DNA of 64,000 bases from JAGQWW01 sp041392845. GTDB taxonomy: Bacteria > Bacteroidota > Bacteroidia > Chitinophagales > Saprospiraceae. The notes below the pieces were generated by a model. It worked only from the letters and a program-made list of their open reading frames with translations, was not told the DNA's origin and did no database searches. Location: positions 1 to 64,000 of the forward strand of contig JAWKLG010000006.1 in NCBI GenBank assembly GCA_041392845.1, read 5' to 3'. This document shows positions 17,832 to 27,731 of the stretch, in pieces (within the stretch, counting starts at the first letter, position 1; each line of letters begins with the position of its first letter). The translations under genes and the position numbers were made by a program.

Positions 17832-19055
17832 CTATTCCAGGAAATTAAGATCCCTGTCAAATCCATCCTTTATAGAAAAGGAAGACCAAAACGCTAATCC
17901 CAGAGAAATCAGTCCAAGTAAAGCTGCTGCCATCAAAGGATTTCCAAATACCTTTTCCGAAGCAAAATAAGTGAATCCGATTCCAATCGGAATGAATAGT
18001 CCCCTAACCAAACTTGGAATTGTACAAGCAGCAGTTGCTCTCAGATTGGTGCCAAATTGTTCGGAAGCATTGGTAATAAAAACAGCCCAAAAACCTGCTG
18101 TGAAACCCAATATTCCTATCAAAATATACATTGCTAAGGCTGATTGAATCGGTGCAAAAAGATAGGCTGTTACTACCACAGTTTGCATGGCCAAAAACAA
18201 TTGAACTGTTTTGATTCTGCTCCTAATTATTTGACTTAGCAGCCCACTTGAAACATCGCCCAAGACCATCCCAATATGAAAATAAATGATTCCTTCAGCA
18301 GGAGAAATAGGTGTTCCTATTCCTTTTGCTCTTCCAAATTCAGGAGCCAGGAATACCAAAATTCCAACTACAAACCAGGTGGTTCCTCCCAGGAAAGTAT
18401 TTTTTATAAGCCTTCCAAAAAGTTCTTTTGATTTGAAAAAGGAAAGGAAGTTTCCACGATCAATCTGGCTGTCAGATTTTATTTTATTGAAAATGCCACT
18501 TTCGCTTACGCGGATTCTTAAAACCAACAATAAAATTCCTAAGCCACCTCCAAAATAATAAGCCATTCTCCAATCTGGTATTACCCAGTCAATCATCCCT
18601 GCACACAAGGCACCCATCATTCCAAATGTAGCCACAATGGTCGTTCCAAGTCCTCTTTTATCCTTTGGAAGGCTTTCTGAGACCAGGGTGATCCCGGTTC
18701 CGACTTCTCCGGCAAGACCGATTCCGGCCAGAAATCGACATAGCGCATACATATTTACATCAGTAACCATCCCATTGGCCAGATTGGCGAGAGAATACAA
18801 AGCGATAGAACCATACAGAACCTTAACCCTTCCAAATTTGTCTCCCACAATTCCCGAAAGCACTCCTCCAAGCAGCAATCCCGCCATCAGCCAGTTTTGT
18901 AGAAAAATACCTGCATCAGTTAATGCATCTCCTTCAAAACCCAAAGATTGAAGACTTTTTACCCTGACGACTCCAAAAAGAATGAGGTCAAAGGCATCTA
19001 CAAAATAACCTAAAGCGGAGACTATGACAGCGGAATTTATTAAGCGTTGGTTCAT
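17832..19055 (-). CDS. MFS transporter (metabolite:H+ symporter type)
   Basis: A 407-residue inner-membrane protein with about twelve hydrophobic segments. The MFS signature GDKFGRVKVL lies between TM2 and TM3 and is preceded by an Asp-bearing TM1 (GYFVDAFDLILFG), the pattern of the metabolite/aromatic acid:H+ symporter and sugar-porter group. A second family motif, RFLAGIGLAGEVGTGITLVSE, follows. Substrate cannot be assigned; Bacteroidota members are usually labelled only MFS transporter. It is monocistronic, with the convergent terminator downstream and repeat-rich DNA upstream. Confidence 0.85.
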   Translation of the reverse strand: MNQRLINSAVIVSALGYFVDAFDLILFGVVRVKSLQSLGFEGDALTDAGIFLQNWLMAGLLLGGVLSGIVGDKFGRVKVLYGSIALYSLANLANGMVTDVNMYALCRFLAGIGLAGEVGTGITLVSESLPKDKRGLGTTIVATFGMMGALCAGMIDWVIPDWRMAYYFGGGLGILLLVLRIRVSESGIFNKIKSDSQIDRGNFLSFFKSKELFGRLIKNTFLGGTTWFVVGILVFLAPEFGRAKGIGTPISPAEGIIYFHIGMVLGDVSSGLLSQIIRSRIKTVQLFLAMQTVVVTAYLFAPIQSALAMYILIGILGFTAGFWAVFITNASEQFGTNLRATAACTIPSLVRGLFIPIGIGFTYFASEKVFGNPLMAAALLGLISLGLAFWSSFSIKDGFDRDLNFLE

Positions 19056-19404
19056 GTTAGCTATTGGCTGTTGGCTTTTGGCCGTTGGCTTTTAGCCATT
19101 GGCCATTGGCCTTTGGCAAAATAGCTGGTACAATTGTATAGAATTGTATCCAGAGTATATGCAGGTCTTCCGGACCAGGAAGATTCACAATTTCCAGTGA
19201 CGAAGTACGAGCGACGATTGAAGAATTGATCCTTAAGGCATCTTGTGTCCAGATGCCCATCCAGAACCAATTTTCTAGCCGTACTTAGACCACTATACCC
19301 GGTGGCTGAGCCTGTCCAAGCCATCCGCGACGAAGATTCCCCATCCCTCCAATCTTTCAACCCTTCAATCCTTCAACCCTTCAATCCCTCAACCCTTCAA
19401 TCCT
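19056..19404. repeat. Intergenic word repeats (TTGGCTTTTGGC and TTCAATCC types)
   Basis: This gene-free 349 bp has GGCTTTTGGCCGTTGGC words at about 19062-19115, a GTGACGAAGTACGAGCGACG word at about 19197-19216, and near-tandem TTCAACCCTTCAATCC octamers at about 19350-19420, the last running up to the stop of the next minus-strand gene. The middle (about 19120-19340) has no recognised content. Confidence 0.6.
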
Positions 19405-19758
19405 TCAATCCTTCACTCCCTTCTCCTTCCCCAAGATCGGTCCTACATCAGAAGAATCAAGTGGTTGTTTGATTTCAGGTTTAATGGGTTTTTCGGGGAT
19501 GATGGGTTTATTTAAGGTGTCTTTGTTAAGCTTGGCTCGGGCAATTAAAATGGAATCTACTTTTTGGCTGGCGATCGAAATTGCCTCTTCCCTGCACTCT
19601 TTATTTTTACTGCCAATAAATTCTTCTATTTTTTGCTGGTAGCTTTCTTCTACCATCTTTTGCCTTAGCTCTGAATAGTCATTGCATGCAAAAAGGAACA
19701 TGGTCAGAAACGCAGAAAAAAGGGTAAAGAGGTTTATATTTTTAAAAAGTGTCCTCAT
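19405..19758 (-). CDS. Small lipoprotein, unknown function
   Basis: A 117-residue protein with a lipobox (LFAC, Cys near residue 25), then a charged helical region (ELRQKMVEESYQQKIEEFIGSKNKECREEA) and a proline/lysine-rich tail (KPIIPEKPIKPEIKQP). It is predicted to be an outer-membrane or inner-membrane lipoprotein. Its ATG overlaps the stop of the preceding gene by 4 nt, so the two small lipoproteins are translationally coupled and follow lptB. I do not recognise a family. The extreme 3' end lies beside TTCAATCC repeats, which may have extended or altered the C-terminus. Confidence 0.7.
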   Translation of the reverse strand: MRTLFKNINLFTLFSAFLTMFLFACNDYSELRQKMVEESYQQKIEEFIGSKNKECREEAISIASQKVDSILIARAKLNKDTLNKPIIPEKPIKPEIKQPLDSSDVGPILGKEKGVKD

Positions 19759-20054
19759 TTTTCCTGCAGATTTTTGATGCGTTCCAATTGGCGGTTGATT
19801 TCTCTGATGTTGGCATCCAATAAGGAATCAACCATGTAAGCAATAAGGCTGTCCTTTTTTACGACACAAAGACTATCCATTTCAGGTCTCAAGGTCTTCA
19901 TTGTTTTGCGATACATGGAATCCACTTCTGTCTTATCTGCAATAGACAACTGTTTGGGGGGACCTTCACAAGAACCCAAAAGGAAAACCAAACTTGTCAG
20001 CATTGACAAGAAGACAGGAACCTTTATAAAATGTAGATAGGATTTGAATTTCAT
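19755..20054 (-). CDS. Small lipoprotein, unknown function
   Basis: A 99-residue protein with lipobox LLGSC (Cys near residue 29) and a helical remainder ending in a heptad-like stretch (DANIREINRQLERIKNLQEK) that could form a coiled coil. Its start overlaps the lptB stop by one base (TAATG), and its stop overlaps the next start by 4 nt. General build (lipobox, short coiled coil) resembles the next protein, so they may be partners. No known family was recognised. Confidence 0.7.
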   Translation of the reverse strand: MKFKSYLHFIKVPVFLSMLTSLVFLLGSCEGPPKQLSIADKTEVDSMYRKTMKTLRPEMDSLCVVKKDSLIAYMVDSLLDANIREINRQLERIKNLQEK

Positions 20055-20809
20055 TATTCTTCTTCTGTATCCAGATCAATAACCTTTCTTCGAAGTTCAA
20101 AGCTTTTACCCAAGTATACCCTTCTAACCATCTCATCAGCGGCCAATTCTTCTGCTGTTCCGGCTTTCAATATTTTTCCTTCAAACATCAGGTAAGCACG
20201 GTCAGTAATGGAAAGGGTTTCCTGCACATTGTGGTCAGTTATCAGGATGCCGATATTTTTTGTTCTGAGCTTGGCTACAATGTATTGAATGTCTTCCACA
20301 GCAATCGGGTCAATCCCGGCAAATGGTTCGTCCAATAAGATAAAATTAGGACTGGTAGCAAGGGCGCGGGCAATTTCAGTACGTCTCCTTTCTCCTCCTG
20401 AAAGCGTATCACCACGACTGTTGCGTACTTTATGCAGGCTGAACTCGTCAATCAGGCTTTCAAGTTTGTCTTTTTGCTCTTCTCTGGAAAGGTCTGTCAT
20501 TTCCAAAACCGCTTTGATGTTATTCTCTACGGTCAGTTTCCTAAAGACCGAAGGTTCCTGGGGTAGGTATCCGATACCTTTTTGGGCACGCTTGTACATG
20601 GGTAGGTCGGTGATATCGGTATCATCTAAAAATACATTGCCACCATTTGGTTTGATGAAACCGACTACCATATAAAAGGAAGTAGTTTTACCGGCTCCAT
20701 TGGGACCCAATAGTCCGACAATTTCTCCCTGGTCAACCTTGATGGAGACATGATCTACCACCTTTCTGCGACCATAAACCTTTTCCAAATTATCTGCTCT
20801 TAAAACCAT
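20054..20809 (-). CDS. lptB: LPS export ABC transporter ATP-binding protein LptB
   Basis: A 252-residue ATPase that powers lipopolysaccharide extraction by LptFG. Walker A GPNGAGKTT is at residues 35-43, the Q-loop at LPQEPS, signature LSGGE at 136-140, Walker B FILLDEP at 156-162 and the switch His193. The LptB-typical GDTLSGGERRR and DPIAVEDIQ are present. A longer frame begins at 20881 (24 extra Arg/Lys-rich residues), but the family starts at MVLRADNLEKVYG, so 20809 is preferred. It lies 22 nt downstream of the Ig-like lipoprotein gene and overlaps the next gene, forming a four-gene operon. Confidence 0.95.
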   Translation of the reverse strand: MVLRADNLEKVYGRRKVVDHVSIKVDQGEIVGLLGPNGAGKTTSFYMVVGFIKPNGGNVFLDDTDITDLPMYKRAQKGIGYLPQEPSVFRKLTVENNIKAVLEMTDLSREEQKDKLESLIDEFSLHKVRNSRGDTLSGGERRRTEIARALATSPNFILLDEPFAGIDPIAVEDIQYIVAKLRTKNIGILITDHNVQETLSITDRAYLMFEGKILKAGTAEELAADEMVRRVYLGKSFELRRKVIDLDTEEE

Positions 20810-20831
20810 TTTTCTTCTTGTGGGTCTTAAA

Positions 20832-22565
20832 TTACTCTTTTTCCAGGTCTTTCTTTTCTGAAATGCCTGCTTCTTTATCAAAAACAGTCCCTGGTATTTC
20901 CACCTCCAAATCCCAATTGGCTCTTAATTGTTCAATGGTTTGAAGATGTATGGGCTCAGGCTGAATTTTTAAATCATAATCTCCCGGATCCCACCTCCCG
21001 TTGAAGTTTTTGTCTTCAACCATTCTCACAATATAGGGTCCGATATTCAAAGCTTTTAATTCAGCTTTATAATCTGTTTTTTCAGAAGTTAAATATTCTT
21101 CGACTGCCGTTCCGGATTTATCAATTAAGTAAACCAAATATTGCTTACTACTATCCAGTTGGCTAAATTTTAAAATAAGGTTACCAAAATCCTTGCGCTC
21201 TTTTACATTAAAAGAAAATTGAAGACTATCATTTTGCTGGCCAAAAAAGTCAGTCATAGCTTGAGGCAATACCAACAAATTATAGGAGCTGGATTCTTCC
21301 CATTTGCCTTCGAGATAGACCGTCTGTTTATCTACTGTATCAATCGATAAAGTAAAGGAAAGTTTTTCTTCAAGCGTATCCTTTGTTAATATGAAAAGGC
21401 TGGTATCAATGGCAGTTATAGGATGAACCATTTGAATTTTAAATGGCTTCAAAGGATTTTGTGCGACAGCAGGAATGATTTGCATGACTGAAACCGGTTC
21501 CTCCTCATCCTTGGATCTCATCTTGCCCTTTGATTTTTTACTACTGGATCCCAAGACGGTTAAAGGATGTTCTTTTAAATAATCACCTTTTGAACCCGGT
21601 TTTACCTTTAAAGTGTCATAAAAACTGGTATCCTGTCTTAGGTAGATGTTCCATTGCCGAACAGTATCCATGTCATACCAGAAAACCAGACTATCTTTTT
21701 TTAAATAAGAAAGACTATTGGAAAGTGCCGAGCTGAAAATCCATTCTAGGCTGTCAGGAGCATGGCTTAGGGTTACGGAACCATTTGCAAAATTATTCAG
21801 CTCAGTTGCTTTTACCCTTAGCTTACCCTGAGGTTCAAAAAGTTTTAGATTGAAACGGTTTATGGTAGTGTCATTGACTTCGACAGCTTCATCCAAAAAT
21901 CCAATCAATTCATTGGGTTGATCGAAGATGTAATTCAAGTTGGCATCTACCAGGCTGAAGACTTTAAAGGTGTCTGCTCTTACGTTTTCAATTTTATAAT
22001 TACCTGCCTTGTCTGTTCTGGCAAAATAAAAGGGTTTTTCTTTACGAACCACAGAATCAGCCAGGTTTTCATACAACATCACCAGTGCATTCTCCACAGG
22101 TTGCAAAGTGAAGGCATCAATAACCGACCCTGTGATTTGCAGGGAATCTATGACCGGTCCTGTTGAAAAGACAAACCTCAGATCCGATGCTTCATTTCCG
22201 GCAGAAAGATCTCGAATTGATTTTCCAAAATTGATGGTATAAGTGGCATTTTCGCGGAGGACTTCTTCTTCATCAAATGTTACTGTGACTGTTTTTCCTT
22301 TCAGACTAATGTCCGGTTTTTTTTGAAGGGGTGGAGAGATGATCACCTGTTGTCCAACATCCACCAGTTTTATCCACTCTTGAAAGGTGAGATGGATAGG
22401 TCTTTTCTCAAAATTTGTAAGTAGATTGGGAGTAGATTTGAGGCTGTCGAGTTGAGGTGGCGTTTTGTCATCCGGACCTCCAACAGGGGCGATGATATTC
22501 GCGCACGATTGCAGCAACAGAATAAAAGCTATAAAAAAGAAAAATTGAGGCAGTGATTTCTGCAT
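20832..22565 (-). CDS. Ig-like domain lipoprotein
   Basis: 577 residues from MQKSLPQFF; an in-frame ATG three codons earlier (22574) is possible. A lipoprotein signal ends at LLQSC, followed by NIIAPVGGPDDKTPPQL, the hallmark opening of the Bacteroidota Ig-like (SbsA_Ig/Big_5) lipoproteins. A Big_5 domain covers about residues 40-140 (RPIHLTFQEWIKLVD ... TYTINFGKSIRDLSAGN), followed by a carboxypeptidase-regulatory-like beta domain (VIDAFTLQPVENALVMLYEN). Function is unknown; surface-exposed or outer-membrane anchoring is likely. It is the first gene of the lptB operon. Confidence 0.82.
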   Translation of the reverse strand: MQKSLPQFFFFIAFILLLQSCANIIAPVGGPDDKTPPQLDSLKSTPNLLTNFEKRPIHLTFQEWIKLVDVGQQVIISPPLQKKPDISLKGKTVTVTFDEEEVLRENATYTINFGKSIRDLSAGNEASDLRFVFSTGPVIDSLQITGSVIDAFTLQPVENALVMLYENLADSVVRKEKPFYFARTDKAGNYKIENVRADTFKVFSLVDANLNYIFDQPNELIGFLDEAVEVNDTTINRFNLKLFEPQGKLRVKATELNNFANGSVTLSHAPDSLEWIFSSALSNSLSYLKKDSLVFWYDMDTVRQWNIYLRQDTSFYDTLKVKPGSKGDYLKEHPLTVLGSSSKKSKGKMRSKDEEEPVSVMQIIPAVAQNPLKPFKIQMVHPITAIDTSLFILTKDTLEEKLSFTLSIDTVDKQTVYLEGKWEESSSYNLLVLPQAMTDFFGQQNDSLQFSFNVKERKDFGNLILKFSQLDSSKQYLVYLIDKSGTAVEEYLTSEKTDYKAELKALNIGPYIVRMVEDKNFNGRWDPGDYDLKIQPEPIHLQTIEQLRANWDLEVEIPGTVFDKEAGISEKKDLEKE

Positions 22566-22789
22566 GTAATACATAAGTGATTTTCAACAATTCCTTTCAA
22601 TTTGCAAATATGGCTTTATTTTCTTCGCTGCCGTACAAATTGGATTTTTTTTAAAATAGCTTAACGCCTACAGACTCGATTTTTAAGATTAATTTGCAGT
22701 AAGAATTTTTTGTTAAGCTTTTTTGTAAAAATGTTAAACAAAATTTAGAACTTGCTGTTTCATCGCATATTCATAAAAAGCATACATCC

Positions 22790-24268
22790 TTGGCAAAGAA
22801 AGTAATAGTCATCGGGGCGGGTTTTTCGGGTTTGGCAGCAGCTAGCAGCCTGGCCCAAAAGGGATTTGATGTTACCATCATAGAAAAAAACGAGGTGCCG
22901 GGTGGCAGAGCCAGAAAATTTGAAACGGATGGATTTATGTTTGATATGGGGCCCAGTTGGTATTGGATGCCGGATGTATTTGAAGAGTATTTTGCCAAAT
23001 TCGGTAAAAAAACTTCCGATTATTATCAGTTGAAAAGACTGGATCCTTCTTATCAAATATTTTTTGGAAAGGATGACATCATGGAAGTTCCTGCTTCGAT
23101 GTCTGAATTGGAAAAAATGTTCGAAAAATATGAACCGGGCAGCAGTAAAAACCTTCGAAAGTTTTTAGAAGAAGCAAAATACAAATATGAAGTAGGGATG
23201 AACGAGTTTGTATTCAAACCCGGCCATTCCATTATGGAATTTGCGGATTTAAGAGTGGTAAAAAGTCTTTTTAAACTGCAAATGCTTACTTCCATTTCTA
23301 CTTATGTTCGCAAGCTTTTTAAAAATAAAAAGCTCATTCAGCTTCTTGAGTTTCCGGTACTTTTCTTAGGTGCCAAACCATCTGAAACCCCTGCATTGTA
23401 TAGTTTGATGAATTATGCTGATTTGTCCTTGGGTACCTGGTATCCGGAAGGCGGCATGCATAAAATAGTAGAAGGAATGGTCAGCCTGGCAGAAGAACTG
23501 GGCGTTAAATTCAGATTGGGTGAAGAGGTTAAACAAATTGTTATCCCCAATGGAAGTGCCAAGCAAGTAGTTACTTCGAAAGGAACTTATGATGTGGATG
23601 CCATTGTCGGAGCAGCAGATTACCACCACATTGAACAGGAAATATTAGAGCCAGGTTTTAGAAAATACGATGAAGCTTACTGGAAGAAAAGAACCATGGC
23701 ACCGAGTAGTCTGCTTTTCTATTTGGGTGTAAATAAAAAACTGAAGGGATTGATGCATCATAATCTTTTTTTCGATGAAGATTTTGATCAGCATGCCCAT
23801 GAAATATACACCGACCCGCAATGGCCTGAAAAGCCCTTGTTTTACGTTTGTGCACCTTCCGTAACAGATGAGACCGTTGCACCGCCTGACCATGAAAATC
23901 TATTTGTTTTGATACCACTTGCACCGGATTTGGAGGACAATGAAGAACTTAGGGAACGTTATTATAATTTGGTGATGGACAGACTGGAGCGACTTACAGG
24001 TCAAAGCGTTAGGGATGCGGTTATTTATAAAAGAAGTTTTGCACATAGTGATTTCAAAAAAGACTATCATGCATTCAGAGGCAATGCCTATGGTTTGGCC
24101 AATACCTTAATGCAAACTGCTTTTTTGAAACCCAAAATGAAAAGTGAGAAGGTGAAAAATCTCTATTACGCAGGTCAATTGACCACTCCAGGGCCGGGCG
24201 TTCCTCCTTCCCTTATTTCAGGGCAGGTAGTAGCAGATACCATCGTTAAAGATTTAAAAAACTGGTAA
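22790..24268 (+). CDS. crtI: Phytoene desaturase family protein (CrtI)
   Basis: A 492-residue FAD-dependent carotenoid desaturase. The dinucleotide-binding motif IGAGFSGLAAA is at residues 8-18, followed by the typical GGRARKFETDGFMFDMGPSWYW region, and the C-terminal CrtI signature GPGVPPSLISGQ lies near residue 475. It converts phytoene toward lycopene at the membrane. The start codon is TTG (LAKKVIVIG); no in-frame ATG lies close upstream and the length fits the family. It is followed after 21 nt by crtB, so they are one operon. No crtY or crtZ is adjacent. Confidence 0.95.
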   Translation: MAKKVIVIGAGFSGLAAASSLAQKGFDVTIIEKNEVPGGRARKFETDGFMFDMGPSWYWMPDVFEEYFAKFGKKTSDYYQLKRLDPSYQIFFGKDDIMEVPASMSELEKMFEKYEPGSSKNLRKFLEEAKYKYEVGMNEFVFKPGHSIMEFADLRVVKSLFKLQMLTSISTYVRKLFKNKKLIQLLEFPVLFLGAKPSETPALYSLMNYADLSLGTWYPEGGMHKIVEGMVSLAEELGVKFRLGEEVKQIVIPNGSAKQVVTSKGTYDVDAIVGAADYHHIEQEILEPGFRKYDEAYWKKRTMAPSSLLFYLGVNKKLKGLMHHNLFFDEDFDQHAHEIYTDPQWPEKPLFYVCAPSVTDETVAPPDHENLFVLIPLAPDLEDNEELRERYYNLVMDRLERLTGQSVRDAVIYKRSFAHSDFKKDYHAFRGNAYGLANTLMQTAFLKPKMKSEKVKNLYYAGQLTTPGPGVPPSLISGQVVADTIVKDLKNW

Positions 24269-24289
24269 ATAATTTTTAATTTAAGAACT

Positions 24290-25126
24290 ATGATTTCATT
24301 GTTTGACAAGGTTTGCCAGGAGTGTAGTAAGGTGATAACCAATCGTTACTCCACTTCTTTTTCCCTTGGAATTCGGGTTTTTGACAAAAAATTCCGGGGG
24401 CCAATCTATGCCATCTATGGATTTGTTCGCTTTGCCGATGAAATCGTAGATACCTTCCACGGTTATGATAAAAAACAATTGTTGGACAGGTTCCGTCAGG
24501 ATACCTGGACAGCTATTGATGAAAAGATAAGCCTCAATCCTGTATTGCATGCTTTTCAGCAAACGGTGCACCAATACAATATTGAACGACCATTGATTGA
24601 AGCATTTTTGGATAGTATGGAGATGGATCTATACAATCAGGATTACGAGAAAAACCTGTATGAAAAATACATTTATGGTTCTGCTGAAGTGGTCGGACTA
24701 ATGTGTTTGAGGGTTTTTGTAGAGGGAGATTCAGCGACTTACGATCAGCTAAAAGCATCAGCACAAAGTCTTGGAGCTGCTTTTCAAAAAGTGAATTTCC
24801 TTCGTGATATGAAGAGTGATTTCAAGGAGAGGGGAAGGGTTTATTTTCCTGGAGTGGATTTTACAGCGTTTACAGATAATGATAAAAAAACCATCGAGGA
24901 AGACATCAAACAGGACTTTGAGGATGCCATGACCGGCATCAAACAATTGCCCAAAGGAGCCAGGTTTGGTGTCTACCTTGCTTACCGTTACTACATCAAA
25001 TTATTCGAAAAGATAAAAATGGCTCCCTGTGCATTGGTGCAGCAGGAAAGAATTCGAGTGCCGGACAGCCGGAAAATTTATCTTTTATTGACTTCAGCAG
25101 TTCGAAACAGAGCCGGGCTTATTTAA
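24290..25126 (+). CDS. crtB: Phytoene/squalene synthase (CrtB)
   Basis: A 278-residue trans-isoprenyl diphosphate synthase, head-to-head type, which joins two geranylgeranyl diphosphates to phytoene. The first aspartate-rich motif is DEIVD at residues 50-54, and the second is NFLRDMKSD at 169-177 followed by ERGRVYFP. Its stop overlaps the stop of the convergent broken TonB receptor gene by 4 nt. Together with crtI it makes the first carotenoid steps; coloured carotenoids are common in this phylum (inference for this organism). Confidence 0.95.
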   Translation: MISLFDKVCQECSKVITNRYSTSFSLGIRVFDKKFRGPIYAIYGFVRFADEIVDTFHGYDKKQLLDRFRQDTWTAIDEKISLNPVLHAFQQTVHQYNIERPLIEAFLDSMEMDLYNQDYEKNLYEKYIYGSAEVVGLMCLRVFVEGDSATYDQLKASAQSLGAAFQKVNFLRDMKSDFKERGRVYFPGVDFTAFTDNDKKTIEEDIKQDFEDAMTGIKQLPKGARFGVYLAYRYYIKLFEKIKMAPCALVQQERIRVPDSRKIYLLLTSAVRNRAGLI

Positions 25127-27731
25127 AATTGAATTCGGTAATAGATCGAAGGTAAAATCCCTATTAAAGAAACCGGTTCGCTTCTGAAATTACCATCCGG
25201 AAGTAGGATTATTTTGTAGTAGGCTACATTTCTTTGATTGTAGACATTGGTCACTCCTAATTTCAAAGTATGATTCCATCGATCCCGGTTTATGGAATAC
25301 TGCACTCCCAAATTAAGCTGATGATTGTTGGGTGATCTTTCAAAGACAAGCTTTTCCAAATTTTCCTGTCCTTGTACCTGATTGAAGGTGTTTACATCAT
25401 ATACCGGCAAAATCGGAATGCCTGAACCAAGGGTCCAGTTTAAATCAAATCTCCATTTTTTAGAAAGAAAATGGTAAAACTGAATCTTGAAAGCATGCCT
25501 TTGATCAAACTGGAAAGGGAACCAGCTGGCATCGCTGTGATTGATCCTTCGTTCTGCCCAGGCCAGGGTATAATTCATTTGCCCTCCGGTTTTTCCTCCT
25601 TTTTTTAAAAAAGTTTCAAAACCATAAGACCTTCCCTGACCGGAAAGAATATCCTCCCCACTCATGAAATTGTAGGGTGTATGCTGGATCAATTCGTTTG
25701 CAATGGATTTATGATATGCTTCTGCCTGCCAAACCCATTGTTGGTCTCCTTGAATTTGCAAACCAATGGTTTTCAGCCAGGAAACCTGTGGTAGCAAAGT
25801 TCTATCCGGGGAATCCAGGCAGATTCCGGCAAATTGATGGGAAAGGCAGAATATTGGTGCAGGTATTGAACCATTTTAGTCACTGAAGCACTAACTGCAG
25901 CCTTTTTACCTAAAGCCCTTCGAATAATCGACGGCTCAAGGTTGAAGAGAATTACTGCTTTGCCGATAAAATCCGCTTGCCCACATTCAAAAGTTACATC
26001 CAGGCCATCAAAAGGATTCCATTCGTCTTCAATGTATGCAAAATAAGAAAGCCCCAAAGTGAAGCAGATTGGTTCAGGCTGTCCTTGAAATCGTCTACTT
26101 TAAATTGAGAAATGCGGCTCCAAATTGCTCCTCTGGGATCATTCCAAATACTTTGGCATTCGGCGTTAACAGGTGAAAGGTGCTGCCAAACCCGGTTCTA
26201 GATAATGCCTTGGATTGGGGAACATAATCCAGATCCAATTCAAATTCAAATCACGGATATCACTTAATTGCCCTTGAAAGATATATTGTTCTTCTTCCCG
26301 ATCCTTGGAATAGGATTCAACCAGTTGTTCGTATTGGTATTGATAATTGGTGAAAGTCAGGGTAGTATTGAAAAAATTTTGACTTCTTACATGGTTCCAG
26401 CACTATCCTTAAAATGGTATTCCCCAAAATATTTTCGATTCCAGTTCCTCCTCAAATTCTTCTGACTTGTATTCGTATTTGTCTCGAAAAGGTCTTTACC
26501 AAAATAAAAAGCTGGTGAAAAGTTGATCATTGGTTCCCAACTTCAATCGGATCTTGGTATTGATATCAAAAAATTGAGAGTTGGCGGTCAAACCACTGGT
26601 ATCTTGAAATGAACTTCCGTTCAAAAGACGGGAACAGGTGCCGAGGGTATAGGGTTGCAATAAATAATCCAAATGAGTTCGTCTGGTTGATAATAAAATA
26701 CTGCTTTCCCCTTTCTTCAATGGGCCTTCAACAGTTGCATTGGCACTCATTAGTCCTAATCCTGCCGTTGCATGCCATTTGTTTAGATTGCCATCCCGCG
26801 TCCTAACGTCCATCACAGAACTGATGCAGCCTCCATATCTGGAAGGGAATCCACCCTTTAAAACACGTGTATTTTGAACGATTTCATTATTAAAAATGGA
26901 AAACAAATGAAATATGTGACCGGAATTGTAAACAGGAACTCCGTCCAACAATACCAAATTTTGGTCGGTATCTCCACCTCTTACATGCAGACCACCCATG
27001 CCATTATCACCGGAATGAATACCAGGCAGTAAGGAACATGCTCTAAGTACATCGGTTTCTCCTCCAAAGTCCGGATTGGCAGCATAATCATCTGTACGCA
27101 TTTGCAAGCCCGATAATCCGCCCGGAGGAATACTTTTCAAAATTTGTTTTTCAGGAGTTACAACTACCTCGGCTAATGTAATGATGGGATTCAATTGAAT
27201 ATTGAGGCGGGTATTTTTTGTGAAGTCAAGTTCCAATTTTTCAGTTTGAAAACCTGTATGGCTTAATTCCAGCATGTATTTTCCTTCAGGAAGGGTTAGG
27301 CTGAAATATCCGTGTTCGTTGGTCGTCGTGCCGATGCTCAATTTTGGACACCAGATGTTGGCATACAACAATCGCTCGCCTGATTGACCGTCAGTTAAAT
27401 ATCCGTACAAGCTAAATGTCGGCTTAATCAACCTGCTGATTACAATTTGACCACTGATGACGGAATATTTTACCATCTGGTCTTCCAAAACAACATCCAG
27501 AATTTCTGAAATGGTCTTTTGCTTAAATTGAAAGTCTTGCTTTTGGGTAGGATTGAAAAACCTTGGACTAAAGGCAATGTTGGTTCCGGTTTCTTTTTCA
27601 ACCTGTCTCAAAGCATCGGTTATCGAACTTTGAGTGATGGAAAAAGTATATACCGCTCCCTTTGACTGTGCAAGTGAAAAAAAAGGAAGTAATGAAAATG
27701 AAAAAAATAAGATCCAATATTTTATGGACAT
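25123..27731 (-). pseudogene. TonB-dependent receptor (FecA-like), heavily frameshifted in its 3' half
   Basis: The first 411 codons (27731-26496) are good. They have a signal peptide, an STN domain (SITDALRQVEKETGTNIAF...), a CarboxypepD-regulatory-like domain and a plug (LRACSLLPGIHSGDNGMGGLHVRGG, VLLDGVPVYN). From about 26500 to 25790 the barrel must be read through many frames: FYFGKDLF, RDKYEYKSEEFEEE, EYHFKDSAGTM, RSQNFFNTTLTFTNY, ELDLDYVPQSKAL, LSYFAYIEDEWNPFDGLDVTF and EPSIIRRALGKKAAVSASVT occur successively in different frames. The last 224 codons (25797-25123) are again clean and end in YYRIQF, a normal barrel C-terminus. At least six indels lie in ~0.7 kb. Either a decayed receptor or a low-quality consensus patch; the FecR and sigma genes upstream are intact. 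Confidence 0.85.
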
